Below are positions 1-9,331 of a stretch of DNA of 64,000 nucleotides, piece after piece (the stretch's first letter is position 1; every line of letters begins with the position of its first letter). The position numbers and the translations under genes were made by a program. The stretch is from Candidatus Alcyoniella australis (GTDB lineage: Bacteria > Lernaellota > Lernaellaia > JAVCCG01 > Alcyoniellaceae): assembly GCA_030765605.1 (NCBI GenBank), contig JAVCCG010000093.1:13315-77314 (forward strand). The letters run 5' to 3'. The notes under the pieces were generated by a model. The model saw only the letters and a list, made by a program, of their open reading frames with translations. It was not told where the DNA came from and made no database searches.

Positions 1-1
1 G

Positions 2-520
2 GCGCTGGTGCGCTCGTTGGCCTGTCTGCGCAAACAGCGGCTGCGCGCCACGGTGGATAACATCCTGGGCTTTCCCGGTCAGACAGAGCAGCAGATCCAG
101 GACGTGGCGCAGTTCTATTTGGACAACCCGGTCTATGGCCGCTTCACCGTGTTCTGGTTGATCTACTATGCGGGCACCGCGATCACCGAGGCTGCGCACC
201 AGCGCGGCGAGCTGAGCGATGAGCAGCTTGCGCAACTCCAGCGCGATCCGCCGCGCCGGGCCAACACCATGGTGCGCTCGGGTAGCCTCTCGCGGCGGCT
301 GACCAAACTGCATCTGTTCCTGGTACTGATCCAGTGGCTGCCGCGATCGTGGTCGCGCCTGATGCTGCACAAACAGCTCTATCGCCTGCTGCCGCCGATC
401 AATCCCAGCCTGATCGAGGGACTGTGGACGGTCTTCACCCGCGATCGGCTCGACCCGATCAGGCGGCGCTACTACATCAAGTATTTGCATTACGGCCTGC
501 GCCGTTTTATAAGCCGCTGA
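2..520 (+). CDS. Radical SAM protein, C-terminal fragment
   Basis: The reading frame is open to the left edge of the window, so the start and the cluster-binding cysteines lie outside it. What remains is about 172 residues. Early on it carries the pattern D-N-I-L-G-F-P-G-Q-T, the late beta-strand/PG motif of radical SAM barrels of the type found in B12-binding radical SAM and oxidoreductase-like enzymes. The rest is Arg- and Leu-rich and helical, without obvious membrane spans. The glycosyltransferase downstream begins 47 bases after the stop on the same strand, so the two may be co-transcribed and act in modification of a lipid or surface polysaccharide. That role is inference. The precise subfamily cannot be read from this fragment. 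Confidence 0.7.
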   Translation, partial: ALVRSLACLRKQRLRATVDNILGFPGQTEQQIQDVAQFYLDNPVYGRFTVFWLIYYAGTAITEAAHQRGELSDEQLAQLQRDPPRRANTMVRSGSLSRRLTKLHLFLVLIQWLPRSWSRLMLHKQLYRLLPPINPSLIEGLWTVFTRDRLDPIRRRYYIKYLHYGLRRFISR

Positions 521-567
521 GAACACCAACATCGTCGAGAACCCGGTTGAACGAGCAACAATCCGTC

Positions 568-1275
568 ATGCACACCCATAGCGTCTGCCTGGTGATTCCG
601 GCTGTGGACGAAGGTCCGCTGCTCGCGCGCGGCGTACCCGAGCTGCTCGACGCCCTCGGTCCGGTCCTGAGCGTGCGGATCGTGGTCAACGGCAGCAACA
701 ACAACACCCCGCAAATCGCTAGCGAGCTGGCCGCGAGTCACGGGCAGGTCAGCGTCGAGATCCATCAACAGCGATTGGGCAAGGGGCGCGCGATCGTTCA
801 GGGGCTGCGCAACTGCGACAGTGCGATCGTTGGGTTCTATGACGCGGACTCGCCCTTTATGCCCGCGGACCTGGAGGCGATGATCCGCAAGATCGAGCAG
901 GGCGAGGCGGACTGCGTGATTGCTTCCAAATGGCGCGGCCGCCGCTACTCCAACGTGACCGGCTATACCCTGTCCACCAAGAAACTACTCAGCCGCGGGT
1001 TGAATCTGGTCACCCGCCTGCTGTTCGGTCTGCCGTTCGCCGACACCCAGGGCGGGGCCAAGATTTTGAGGCGTAACGCGTGGCAGGCCATCGACGGGCC
1101 GTTCGTCTGCTCCGGATTCGCCTTTGACGTTGAGCTGCTCTACCGCCTGCGACGCCAAGGATTCGAGATCAGCGAACGCTTCGCACAACAGGTGCGCACC
1201 GCCCGCTCCACGTTTAATTGGCGCGAGCTGGCCAAGATGGCCTGGGAACTAATCCGTCTGCGACTGTCGCTATAG
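568..1275 (+). CDS. Family 2 glycosyltransferase (DPM1/ALG5-like)
   Basis: A cytoplasmic GT-A glycosyltransferase of about 235 residues that would transfer a sugar from a nucleotide donor, probably to a polyprenyl phosphate carrier. The N-terminus has the GT2 opening VIPAVDE (residues 9-15), a G-K-G-R segment near 71-74 and a D-A-D metal-binding motif at 92-94. A D-T-Q-G-G-A-K segment near the middle matches the DTQxGxK signature of dolichol-phosphate glucose/mannose synthase relatives. I chose the ATG at 568 because homology begins there. The frame is open further upstream (to 334), but that part overlaps the preceding gene and looks like noise. No membrane segment is visible. Confidence 0.85.
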   Translation: MHTHSVCLVIPAVDEGPLLARGVPELLDALGPVLSVRIVVNGSNNNTPQIASELAASHGQVSVEIHQQRLGKGRAIVQGLRNCDSAIVGFYDADSPFMPADLEAMIRKIEQGEADCVIASKWRGRRYSNVTGYTLSTKKLLSRGLNLVTRLLFGLPFADTQGGAKILRRNAWQAIDGPFVCSGFAFDVELLYRLRRQGFEISERFAQQVRTARSTFNWRELAKMAWELIRLRLSL

Positions 1276-1311
1276 GGGTGGGAAAATTATCTTTTAAACA
1301 AGATTAATTGA

Positions 1312-2475
1312 TCATCCCTCTTCAACGCGGAAGCGTTTGGTCGACAGTAATTTGGGCAGGGCGTTGAGCGCCACGTTGCGCAGCATGGCGCGGCCGCGCG
1401 CGCCCAGCCGATCCTCCACCGGCCGACCCGCGGCCTGGGCCGCCAGCTCGAGCAGATGTTTGACCGGCGGGCCGGGCACGAACGGCCCGAGCATGCCCAG
1501 GGTCAAATAGCAGCCGGTGCAGTAGGTCAAGGTCTGATCGGCCCCGCTACGGCGGTAGTCCAGGTGCGCGCGGGCCGCTACCGAGGCAATGTCCAGCGGC
1601 GATTGCCGCGCGGCCCCGGCGGCGATGCCGCAGCACCAGCCCTCCTCGTGGGAGTGACGCGCCTCGCGCACCTGCGCGCCCATCAGCGCCAACAGCTCGC
1701 GCACGCGTTCCATAAATCCTACGCCGAGCACCCGCGCGTGACACGAGTCGTGCACCGTGACCGTGGAATTCAGCGGATGGTCGAAGTGCAGTGCGCCGGA
1801 CTCGATTTGTTCCAGCAGGTAGTCGGTGATGAATACCTTTTCAAAGTCAAAGCGCGCGCCGAAACGCTGGGGCAGCACGTTACTGAACATGTTGTAGCCA
1901 GCCGGGCAGACGAACACCATGCGCTCGATGGGCCGCCGCGCGTAGTAGTCGGTGAGCTTGCGCGCGATTGCCGCAGTCTGCTTGAGCAGGCCCATGCGGA
2001 AGTACATCTCGCCGCAGCACAGGTCGAGACTGCCGGCGATGCACAGTCCGTCGAGCAGGCCTGATTGAGTGAGGTACGGCGCGGTGATCAGGTTGCAGCC
2101 CGGGTAGAGCACGTCGCCCGCGGGTTCGGCCGCGGCCCACTGCTGCGCCAGGGCGCGTTCGTCAGCGGGTAGCGCGGCCACGGTGTCGGTGCGGAACGAA
2201 CGCGACTGGGTGGGCATCAGATAGCGCGCGCGCTCGGGCAGACCGCGCTGCTCATACTTCTGCTCAAAGCGCTTCAGGATCCGACCGTAGGGGTCGGCGT
2301 CGTTGGGGCAGAACGCGTTGCAGGCGAAGCACGAGACGCAGCTCTTGTCGATCAAAGGCGTGGGCTCGCCGCAATCCAGGCGGCGCATCTCATCTGCGGC
2401 CCGCTGCGGGTCCAGGCGCAGGTAGATGCAGCGGCTGAGGCACTCGCCGCAATAGCGGCAGGCGTTCTCGGGCAT
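1312..2475 (-). CDS. Iron-sulfur protein with two 4Fe-4S sites and two CCG domains
   Basis: A 387-residue (Fe-S)-binding protein related to the iron-sulfur subunits of glycolate oxidase, lactate dehydrogenase (LutA/GlpC) and heterodisulfide reductase (HdrB/HdrD). Residues 6-16 and 46-57 each hold a CxxCxxCxxxC cluster motif. Two cysteine-rich CCG domains follow: one has P-G-C and L-C-C-G, the second has V-H-D-S-C-H and G-W-C-C-G. Such proteins carry electrons between a flavin or quinone partner and a disulfide or hydroxyacid site. No flavoprotein or membrane partner is adjacent, so the redox couple is unknown. The ATG at 2475 faces the divergent gene starting at 2563, leaving a short shared promoter region. 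The protein is predicted to be soluble. Confidence 0.85.
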   Translation of the reverse strand: MPENACRYCGECLSRCIYLRLDPQRAADEMRRLDCGEPTPLIDKSCVSCFACNAFCPNDADPYGRILKRFEQKYEQRGLPERARYLMPTQSRSFRTDTVAALPADERALAQQWAAAEPAGDVLYPGCNLITAPYLTQSGLLDGLCIAGSLDLCCGEMYFRMGLLKQTAAIARKLTDYYARRPIERMVFVCPAGYNMFSNVLPQRFGARFDFEKVFITDYLLEQIESGALHFDHPLNSTVTVHDSCHARVLGVGFMERVRELLALMGAQVREARHSHEEGWCCGIAAGAARQSPLDIASVAARAHLDYRRSGADQTLTYCTGCYLTLGMLGPFVPGPPVKHLLELAAQAAGRPVEDRLGARGRAMLRNVALNALPKLLSTKRFRVEEG

Positions 2476-2562
2476 GGTCCTCTCCGTAGTTGGAGCCTTC
2501 AGTATTTACATCACGGCCGATCGGTGCAACCGTTGGATGGATATCACGCAGGAGGTGAAGAG

Positions 2563-3099
2563 ATGCTCAAGGTCGGCGACAAGGCCCCCGCGTTCACTGC
2601 CCACGACGCTTTGGGCAACGAGCTGGGACTGGAAACGCTGCTGCAAAGCGGCCCGCTGGTGCTGATCTTCCGTCGCTACGTGGGCTGCCCGATTTGCCGC
2701 CAACGCTTTGCCGATCTCGGCGAGCACTACGACCGCTACAAGCGGCTGGGGGCCCAGGTCTACGCCGTGGTCGGCGGCGCACCGGCGCGCACTGCTGAGT
2801 TCATGCATTCGCGCAAACTGCCCAATGTCTTTTTGGTCGATCCGCGGCGGGAGCTGTACGACCTGTTCCAGGTCGGCCCCGGGCAACTGCGCCACTTCCT
2901 GAGTTTGGGAACGATCGTCAGCGCGTCCAAGGCCGTGATCAAGGGACGGATGCAGGGTATGCCCGAGGGCAACCCGTACCAGCTTCCCGCGGACTTCATC
3001 GTGCGCCAAGACGGCAGCTTGGCCCTGGCGCACTACGGCGAGCACTTCGGCGACAGCCTGAACGACGCCCAACTACTCGACCGCCTGTCCATGCTTTAG
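2563..3099 (+). CDS. Thioredoxin-fold AhpC/TSA-like redox protein
   Basis: A 178-residue protein of the peroxiredoxin-like AhpC/TSA family. It opens with the V-G-D-K-A-P-A-F signature, and residues 36-45 hold F-R-R-Y-V-G-C-P-I-C, a CxxC redox pair at 42/45 in the position of the peroxidatic site. The two-cysteine CxxC form resembles PRXL2-type proteins rather than classical 2-Cys peroxiredoxins. The ATG at 2563 is preceded by a strong GGAGG about 7 bases upstream, so I prefer it to the longer GTG start at 2524. No signal peptide is visible, so it should be cytoplasmic. It likely reduces peroxides or protein disulfides; the substrate is unknown. Confidence 0.8.
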   Translation: MLKVGDKAPAFTAHDALGNELGLETLLQSGPLVLIFRRYVGCPICRQRFADLGEHYDRYKRLGAQVYAVVGGAPARTAEFMHSRKLPNVFLVDPRRELYDLFQVGPGQLRHFLSLGTIVSASKAVIKGRMQGMPEGNPYQLPADFIVRQDGSLALAHYGEHFGDSLNDAQLLDRLSML

Positions 3100-3111
3100 C
3101 CCGTGGCTTGA

Positions 3112-4341
3112 TTACAGTTCCAATAGGGCGGCCAGCTCCAGGTGGTGGCTCTGGGGAAACATCTCCACCGGCTGCAAGCGCTTTAATACGTAGCGCCCCT
3201 CGCCCACGATCCAGCCGATGTCGCGCAGTGCGGCCATCGGATGGCATGAGATGAGTACGATCCGTCGCGGTCTGCGCCGCAGAATCGCGGTCAGCAGTGG
3301 GCGGATGCCGGCGCGCGGCGGGTCGGCCAGCAACAGGTCCTGCTTCTCACCTTCGAGCAAGCGCCGCGCACTGAGCCGATCGGCCTCGACCAGCACCTCG
3401 ACTTCGCTGCCCGCGAGGTTGCGCTCGAGCATCCGTACGGCCAGGGCGTCGGCCTCGGCCGCGCTGCCCGCTGCGAAGCGCTTTGCCAGGTGTACGCTGA
3501 AGTTGCCGGTCCCGGCGTAGATCTCGAAAAAGCTCTTACCTTGGCCCGCCATCTGCGACACCGCCTCGAGCAGCAGTTGGTTGGCCTCGCGGTTGGTCTG
3601 CACGAAGCAACCCGGCTCAAACAGCACGTCGAGATCCAGGCTGCGCTCGACCAGCGGTTCGCCGTGAAGCTCGCCGGAGCGACCCACGCGCAGCGAGGCG
3701 ATATTAAGTCCGCTGAGCAGCCCGGCCCAGTCGAGCTTATTCGCGTCGCGCCGCAGCACAAACGCGCCGCGCGCACCGCGGGCGTCCACGTAGAGCTCGA
3801 TCTCCGCGTCGCCTTGGGGCGCGGTCTTCAAGACCTCGGTCAGCTCCAGGGCGAAGCGCTCGAGCTCGCACTCGAGAATCGGGCAGGCGCGTAACGGGAT
3901 CACCCGTTTGCTCTGGCGTTGCATCGTGCCGAAATCCGCGCCGCGGCGGTGCAGCCGGGTACGCGTGCGAAACCCTAGTGCTTTGCCGTGGAGCATCGGC
4001 GCGAGCACGTCGGGCTCGAGGCCTTTCACCGCTCGATGCAGCTCGCGCTGGATGAGCAGCTTTTTCCAACCCAGCTGCGCCTGGTGCGTCGCGTGTTGCC
4101 ACGAGCAGCCGCCGCACTCGCCGGCCACGGCGCAGGCCGGCTCGATCCGCTCGGGCGCGGGCTCGATGATCCGCGTGGCCGTTCCGCGCACGAACGAGTG
4201 CCGATCCTCATCAATGCGCATTTCGACCAGCTCGCCGGGAAGCCCATCGAGAACGAACGCCGCCTTGCCCGAGGCCAGCCGTCCGATGGCCGCCGGGCCG
4301 AAGGTCGGGTCGGTCAGTCGAATTGTTTCGTTAGGTCTCAT
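3112..4341 (-). CDS. 23S rRNA/tRNA m5U methyltransferase (RlmD/TrmA family)
   Basis: A SAM-dependent RNA uridine-C5 methyltransferase of 409 residues. The N-terminal portion (about 1-60) fits a TRAM RNA-binding domain. C70, C76, C79 and C153 give the C-x5-C-G-G-C plus distant Cys pattern of the 4Fe-4S cluster seen in RlmD. The catalytic domain has F-V-Q-T-N-R-E-A-N (247-254), the SAM loop Y-A-G-T-G-N-F (275-281), D-P-P-R-A-G (340-345), and the nucleophile in I-S-C-H-P with Cys at 366. Most family members read SCNP here, so the His is a small deviation. The C-terminal Q-S-H-H-L-E motif contains the expected general base Glu. The substrate (U1939 of 23S rRNA or another uridine) cannot be decided from sequence alone. 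Confidence 0.9.
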   Translation of the reverse strand: MRPNETIRLTDPTFGPAAIGRLASGKAAFVLDGLPGELVEMRIDEDRHSFVRGTATRIIEPAPERIEPACAVAGECGGCSWQHATHQAQLGWKKLLIQRELHRAVKGLEPDVLAPMLHGKALGFRTRTRLHRRGADFGTMQRQSKRVIPLRACPILECELERFALELTEVLKTAPQGDAEIELYVDARGARGAFVLRRDANKLDWAGLLSGLNIASLRVGRSGELHGEPLVERSLDLDVLFEPGCFVQTNREANQLLLEAVSQMAGQGKSFFEIYAGTGNFSVHLAKRFAAGSAAEADALAVRMLERNLAGSEVEVLVEADRLSARRLLEGEKQDLLLADPPRAGIRPLLTAILRRRPRRIVLISCHPMAALRDIGWIVGEGRYVLKRLQPVEMFPQSHHLELAALLEL

Positions 4342-4440
4342 CGGCTGATTATAGCCGCTTTGCGCAGGACTTGCGGAGCCGTAGGCCGCACTTCATAATC
4401 GAGGTCCGTTTGTATTGATCAGTACAGCCAGGAGGGACCA

Positions 4441-6183
4441 ATGGGGGAGTATCCCAAGCGTCATGGAGTGCCGCAGCTTACGCTGAAGGATTTTGAGACC
4501 GAGTACGCCGACCGCCATTTGCTGCACGGAGTGGTGGCCAAGTGGGCCGCGGAAAAACCCGAGGCCCTGGCGATCATCAACGCCGACACCCGCGTCGAGG
4601 TCAGTTGGCAGCGCCTCGATCAAAGCGCCACGGCCCTGGCGTTGAAGCTGATCCAGATGGGCTTTAAAAAGGGCGACTTCTTCGCCACCAGCCTGCCGCT
4701 GCTCACCGAGCACATTTTCCTCGAGTACGCCTGCTTTAAGATCGGCGTGGTTTTCGTGCCGCTGGACCTGCGGCTTAAAGGCCCCGAGGTGATCCGCAGC
4801 CTGGGCCTGGTCAAGGCCAAGGGCTACGCCTTTTTAGGCAAGACGCCCCACGCCGACTTCAGCGAGCTGGGCAAGGCGGTGCAGGCCAACTGCCCGTTCG
4901 TCAAACACCTGGTGCAGTTCGCCGACCCCTCCGAAACTATCGAGGGCGTGCTGAGCATCCACGACCTGGGCGCGGACGCCAAGCGGCTGGGCATGGAGGC
5001 GCTGGCCGATCCCTCGTCCTCCAAGCTGCTGGCCGATTACATGCAGATGACCAACGCCGTGAGCGAGGACGACGGCTGCCTGGTGATCTTTACCACCGGC
5101 TCCACCGGCTATCCCAAGCCCGCGCTTTTAAGCCACCGCAGCATCACCTGCCAGAACATGTGTCTCGGCGCGGCGTTCGGTATCGACGAGGACAATGCGC
5201 GGATGCTGGTCAACCTGCCGCCGTCCCACGTCGGCTGCCAGACCGAGCAGCTGATGACCGTAATGTTCGGCGGCGGCACAGCGGTGATTCTGCACATCTT
5301 CGACCCGGCCAAATCGCTGAAGGCGATCCAGGATTACAAGATCAACAGCTTCGGCCAGATCCCGGCGCTGTTCGCCCTGCAGTGGCGGCTGCCGGACTAC
5401 GATCAATTCGACCTCTCGAGCCTGAGCTTCGCGCTCTACGGCGGACAGCAGGTCTCGCGGCAGTTCCTCGAACGGCTCTCGCAGATGGCCCCGGGGTTCG
5501 GCACCGGCTTGGGCCTGACCGAGACCGCGGGCTTCTGCACGTACTCGCCGCTGGACGGTACGGTGGACGACATCCTCGCCGGCGTGGGCTTCGACATGCC
5601 GGTCTACCCGTTGTCGATCCGCAAAGAGATGCGCTCCGACGGCTCGGCCGGGGACGAACTGCCCCAGGGCGAGGTGGGCAACATCTGTTTTACCGGCCCG
5701 CAGACCTTCCTGACGTACGTCAACAATCCCGAGGCCACGGCCAAGACCATCTCCAACGACGGCTTTCTCTACACCGGCGACCTGGGATTTGTCGACGATA
5801 AGGGCCTGCACTTCGCCGGACGCGCCAAGCACGTAATCAAGCCCAAGGGCTATCAGGTATTCCCGGCCCAGATCGAGGATCACTTCTGCGAACTGCGCGA
5901 GAAGGTGGCGGCAGCGGGCGCCGTGGGCGTGGAGCACGAGGTGTTCTCCGAGGGGATCGTCTGCTTTGTTGAGAAGCAGCCCGACGTCGAGCTGACCGAG
6001 GCCGACCTGCACGAGCACGCCAGGGGCATGGCCTCGTACATGCGGCCGCTGCACTACGTGATCGTTGAGCACGGCCAGTTCCCGCTCAACCGCGTGGCCA
6101 AGACCGACTACCTGCTGATCAAGGCCCAGGCGGAAAAAGAGGTCGAGCAGCTACGCTCCAAGGGCAAGTGGGATAAGGAGTAG
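4441..6183 (+). CDS. AMP-dependent synthetase/ligase (acyl-CoA or acyl-AMP ligase)
   Basis: An ANL-superfamily enzyme of 580 residues that would activate a carboxylic acid as an acyl-adenylate. The phosphate-binding loop reads T-T-G-S-T-G-Y-P-K-P at about 217-226. The A5 motif is G-L-T-E-T-A. The A7/A8 region (about 444-470) contains Y-T-G-D-L-G and the hinge A-G-R-A-K-H-V-I-K-P-K-G. Near the C-terminus N-R-V-A-K-T-D supplies a candidate catalytic lysine. The ATG follows an AGGAGG ribosome site. The gene stands alone between a methyltransferase and a converging gene whose stop is 2 bases away, so context does not indicate the acid. A long-chain or aromatic acyl substrate is plausible but unproven. 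Confidence 0.88.
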   Translation: MGEYPKRHGVPQLTLKDFETEYADRHLLHGVVAKWAAEKPEALAIINADTRVEVSWQRLDQSATALALKLIQMGFKKGDFFATSLPLLTEHIFLEYACFKIGVVFVPLDLRLKGPEVIRSLGLVKAKGYAFLGKTPHADFSELGKAVQANCPFVKHLVQFADPSETIEGVLSIHDLGADAKRLGMEALADPSSSKLLADYMQMTNAVSEDDGCLVIFTTGSTGYPKPALLSHRSITCQNMCLGAAFGIDEDNARMLVNLPPSHVGCQTEQLMTVMFGGGTAVILHIFDPAKSLKAIQDYKINSFGQIPALFALQWRLPDYDQFDLSSLSFALYGGQQVSRQFLERLSQMAPGFGTGLGLTETAGFCTYSPLDGTVDDILAGVGFDMPVYPLSIRKEMRSDGSAGDELPQGEVGNICFTGPQTFLTYVNNPEATAKTISNDGFLYTGDLGFVDDKGLHFAGRAKHVIKPKGYQVFPAQIEDHFCELREKVAAAGAVGVEHEVFSEGIVCFVEKQPDVELTEADLHEHARGMASYMRPLHYVIVEHGQFPLNRVAKTDYLLIKAQAEKEVEQLRSKGKWDKE

Positions 6184-6185
6184 CG

Positions 6186-7745
6186 TCAGCCGCCGCTGAC
6201 GCGCGCGGCCAGGCGCAGCAGTTCCAATGTCAGGTCGGTGAGCATCGAGCCGTTGTGCTCGCCTTTGATGCGCGAATAATCCACGCTCCACAAACCGTGA
6301 TCGCGGGTGGTGATGTACAGCCGCTCGTGCTCTTGATCCGCGAACATCCCGCGCTGCCACCCTGGAACGCTCAGACGCGCCACGCGCGCAAGGCTCGGCA
6401 GCTCAAGCACGTCGAGGTAGGGCGAGAACCCACCGCAGAACAGTAGGCCGCGTTGCTCGTCCAATGCCAGCACGCGCACGCCCGGCGCGACCTTGCCGCG
6501 GCCCGCGAACTCGAAACGCGTCAGGTCCACCGGCCGCACTTCGCCCAGCCTGGGATAACAGGTCCAAAGGGTCGAGCCCTGCTCGTCCAGCGCCATGTGC
6601 CCGGCCTGAGGCGGGCAGGCCAGGCGAGCCGCGATCTTCAGAGTCGCGCCGCCCAGGGCCAGCAGCTCGGAGCGCGAATGCGGCGCGATGTAGAGCCGAT
6701 CGCGTTGCGCGTCCCACGCGGCAAAGGCCGTGGTTCCCAAATCCGCATTGCGCTGCAACACCTCGCCCTCGGGCTTTATTAGCAGCGCGCCCTGGGTCTC
6801 GGAGCTGATCAACAGTCGCGCGAAACCGTCGATCCAGATCGGAAAGACCTGGGTCTTGTCGAGCTTGACCAACAGCGGCAGGCGCTCGACGCGCGAGGGG
6901 TCGTCCATCTGGATCAGCAGCAGCTCGCGTAGTCCCGGCGGGAGGTGATAGGCGATGCGCCGCGCCGGGTCGAACCCCACGTACTGAAATTGCGATGAGT
7001 CGATAGGTTGGACTGCGTATGCCGCGGGATCGTCCAGGGGCAACAAGTACAGCGTGTGCTTGTCGTCGGTGATCCACAGCCTGCGCTCCAGCGGGTCCAG
7101 GGCGCACTGGTAGAGGCCGACCTCGGCGATCAGCTGTTGCGCCTGGGGGCTGACCCGCGGCAGGCTCTGGCGCGGCGCGGGGCATAAAAACAGCGCGAGC
7201 ACGGGCAACGCCAGGGGGATCAACAGGCTCAACGGCTTGAACGCCGCAAGCACGCGGCTGCGCCCAGCGTAGCTGCGCCACAGCGGCAGGGGCAGCAGCA
7301 GGTCGCTTAGCAGCGGCAGGTAACGTAGCGCCTTGGCCTCCAGCGGCGTGAGCAGCGCGCCCAGCGCCAGCGGCGTCAGGGCGGCCAGAGCAGCCAAGGG
7401 GATGTAATCGTCTCGAGCCAAACACAGCGCCACAACCGCGGGTGCTGTACTGAGTATGGCGAGCAGCAATCCAAGCCCGGCGCGATAGCCGGTGCCCCGC
7501 TGTTTGGTCAGCCTGGCCAGCGGAACCACGCATAGCAGCAGCCCGGCCCAGAGCAGCCACGGGACCAGCGCCGCGTAAAGGTCGAGCTGGGTCAGCCGTA
7601 TTGCCAACGCGTCGTGGGGCGCATTGCCCAGCTGCCGCGCCACCAGCTTCCAGGCCAGCCACAGGAACGCCGCCGCGCCCAGCGCCCAACGCGCTGAATA
7701 GACCAAGCCGTTTAAGTGGTTTGGGCGCTTGTGCTGTTCGCCCAT
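6186..7745 (-). CDS. Membrane protein with C-terminal beta-propeller-like domain
   Basis: A 519-residue protein of unknown function. The N-terminal ~190 residues hold about five hydrophobic spans (roughly 15-35, 52-78, 86-110, 113-134 and 168-188). The remaining ~320 residues are a series of short beta repeats of the kind 'ALDEQRGLLF' and 'ADQEHERLYI', typical of a YVTN/SMP-30-like propeller, probably extracytoplasmic. The start codon overlaps the stop of the upstream glycosyltransferase by one base (TGATG), so the two are translationally coupled. It is a paralogue of the propeller protein at 13475-14899: both share P-G-V-R-V-x-A, G-F-S-P-x-L-x-V and a closing G-L-W-x-x-D. It may sense or scaffold a surface glycan made by its neighbour; this is inference. 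Confidence 0.7.
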   Translation of the reverse strand: MGEQHKRPNHLNGLVYSARWALGAAAFLWLAWKLVARQLGNAPHDALAIRLTQLDLYAALVPWLLWAGLLLCVVPLARLTKQRGTGYRAGLGLLLAILSTAPAVVALCLARDDYIPLAALAALTPLALGALLTPLEAKALRYLPLLSDLLLPLPLWRSYAGRSRVLAAFKPLSLLIPLALPVLALFLCPAPRQSLPRVSPQAQQLIAEVGLYQCALDPLERRLWITDDKHTLYLLPLDDPAAYAVQPIDSSQFQYVGFDPARRIAYHLPPGLRELLLIQMDDPSRVERLPLLVKLDKTQVFPIWIDGFARLLISSETQGALLIKPEGEVLQRNADLGTTAFAAWDAQRDRLYIAPHSRSELLALGGATLKIAARLACPPQAGHMALDEQGSTLWTCYPRLGEVRPVDLTRFEFAGRGKVAPGVRVLALDEQRGLLFCGGFSPYLDVLELPSLARVARLSVPGWQRGMFADQEHERLYITTRDHGLWSVDYSRIKGEHNGSMLTDLTLELLRLAARVSGG

Positions 7746-9331
7746 CAGTTGTTCAGCCGATAGACCACCATTGTGTCGCCCAGGGTGATCAGCGGATCGT
7801 CGAGTTGGACGCGGAAGACCTCGCGCTCGGAGTAGCGCCGGGCCAGGCTCGGGTAGTGCTGCGGGTAGATGATCAGCAGGTCGGCCAGCCCTTCGAGGCG
7901 ATGGCAGTAGCTTTCGAACCACTGCAGGTCGGCCGCGGCGTGGGCCTCGTCGAACACCTCGTAGCGCGAGTTGTTCAGCCCGCCGATGTCGATTGCCGTG
8001 GAGTCGACCAAATAGGCGATGGCGCCCGCGTCGTACAGCGCCAGGGTCGGCTCGTTCGGGTAATGCTCGTTGATCCAGCGACCGATGCGCAGGTGCATGA
8101 GTTCGAGGTTCTGCGCCGAGAGTGTGAATTCGCGGGTCAGCTCGCGCCAACGCTGGATGGTATGCCCCGGCGGCGCGAACAGGCCGCAGACCACGACCAG
8201 GGCCGCAATCCAGGCCGCGATTGCCGAGCGCTTGAGCTTCAGCCGTTGGGCCAACGCCTCGGAGATCAGGTGCGCAGGATAGAGCGCCCAGATCACCATC
8301 AGCGCGAAAACCGGGATCACATAGCGGTTGCCGGTGAAGCTGCCGCCTATCAGGTTGATCACCCGGCCGCCGAGCAGCGCCAAATAGCACAGCGGCACCA
8401 GAACCAACAGCAGCCGGACCCAATCGCGGCGGCGCGGCGCCAGGGCCCAGATGCAAAGCGCCAGCGCGCCGATCCCGGCCCAGGCCAGTTTGAGCGGGCC
8501 GGAGAACAGCGGCGAGCCGTCGGTCATCTCTGCGAGTACGATCCGCGCCGAGTCCAGGCTCAGCAGCTGCGCGGCCATGCCCTGGCCGCGGATGTAATAG
8601 GTCGCGGGCAGCCAACGGCCTGTGGCCCAATAACAGAACCCGCCCCAGGCCAGGGCGGCCAGGGCCGGGCCCACGGCGAAGATCAATACCGCGCGCCAGG
8701 GGATTGCCCGCTGCGAGCGTTTGCCCTCGAGCGCGGCCAGGGCCAGCAGCGGCACGGCGATCAGGGCCACGATCAACGTATCGGGCCTCGCCCAGACGGC
8801 CAGGGCGCCCAGCAGCGAGGCCGCGGCCCAGCGCCGCTCGAGCAACATCGCGATCGTGCCGACCATCAGCGCCGAGGCTATCAGCACCTCCATGCCCGAG
8901 AGCTTGGCAAAGCCGAACAGCGGATCGAGCAGCAGCAACGTTGCGGCGGCCACTGCAAACGGCAGCGACATCAAGCGGCCGGCGATGCGCGCGGCGAGCA
9001 GGGCCAGTGCCGCGGCTGCGATAATTCCCAGCACCTTGGAGGCAAAAGTCGGGGCGATGCCGAACCAGAGGAACGGCGCAATCAGCGCGCACCACAGCGG
9101 ACTGGTGGTGCCGGTCTCGGGCTGGCCGGGGTTGTACCAGAACGGTTGGAGGCGCGATAAGCTGCGCGCGTAGATAAAATGGATCCAGGAGTCGTCGAGG
9201 GTCACCGCGGAAAAGCGGGTGTCAAAGCCGTCCACGCGGTTATACTCAAAGGGTATGGACAGCAGCAGTTGCAGCAACAGTAGGGCCGCCGCGGCCGCCA
9301 AAATCAGGTGAGCGCCCCGGCGCCGCGCCAC
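7745..9331 (-). CDS. Multi-spanning GT-C type glycosyltransferase
   Basis: A 528-residue integral membrane protein with about ten hydrophobic segments and a soluble C-terminal portion. After the first membrane span the loop contains T-L-D-D-S-W-I-H-F, an acidic motif placed as in GT-C enzymes (GT39/ArnT-like) that take sugars from polyprenyl-phosphate donors. It would act on the periplasmic face of the inner membrane. The GTG at 9331 overlaps, head to head, the GTG of the divergent gene at 9308 by 24 bases, so one or both true starts could lie further in. The downstream propeller gene overlaps its stop by one base. The acceptor is unknown. Confidence 0.7.
   Translation of the reverse strand: MARRRGAHLILAAAAALLLLQLLLSIPFEYNRVDGFDTRFSAVTLDDSWIHFIYARSLSRLQPFWYNPGQPETGTTSPLWCALIAPFLWFGIAPTFASKVLGIIAAAALALLAARIAGRLMSLPFAVAAATLLLLDPLFGFAKLSGMEVLIASALMVGTIAMLLERRWAAASLLGALAVWARPDTLIVALIAVPLLALAALEGKRSQRAIPWRAVLIFAVGPALAALAWGGFCYWATGRWLPATYYIRGQGMAAQLLSLDSARIVLAEMTDGSPLFSGPLKLAWAGIGALALCIWALAPRRRDWVRLLLVLVPLCYLALLGGRVINLIGGSFTGNRYVIPVFALMVIWALYPAHLISEALAQRLKLKRSAIAAWIAALVVVCGLFAPPGHTIQRWRELTREFTLSAQNLELMHLRIGRWINEHYPNEPTLALYDAGAIAYLVDSTAIDIGGLNNSRYEVFDEAHAAADLQWFESYCHRLEGLADLLIIYPQHYPSLARRYSEREVFRVQLDDPLITLGDTMVVYRLNN

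Noticed and set aside
7601-9160. A 519-codon frame on the plus strand
   Set aside because: It lies entirely antisense to the GT-C and propeller genes, is rich in Arg, Gln and Gly, has no domain and is a product of high GC.
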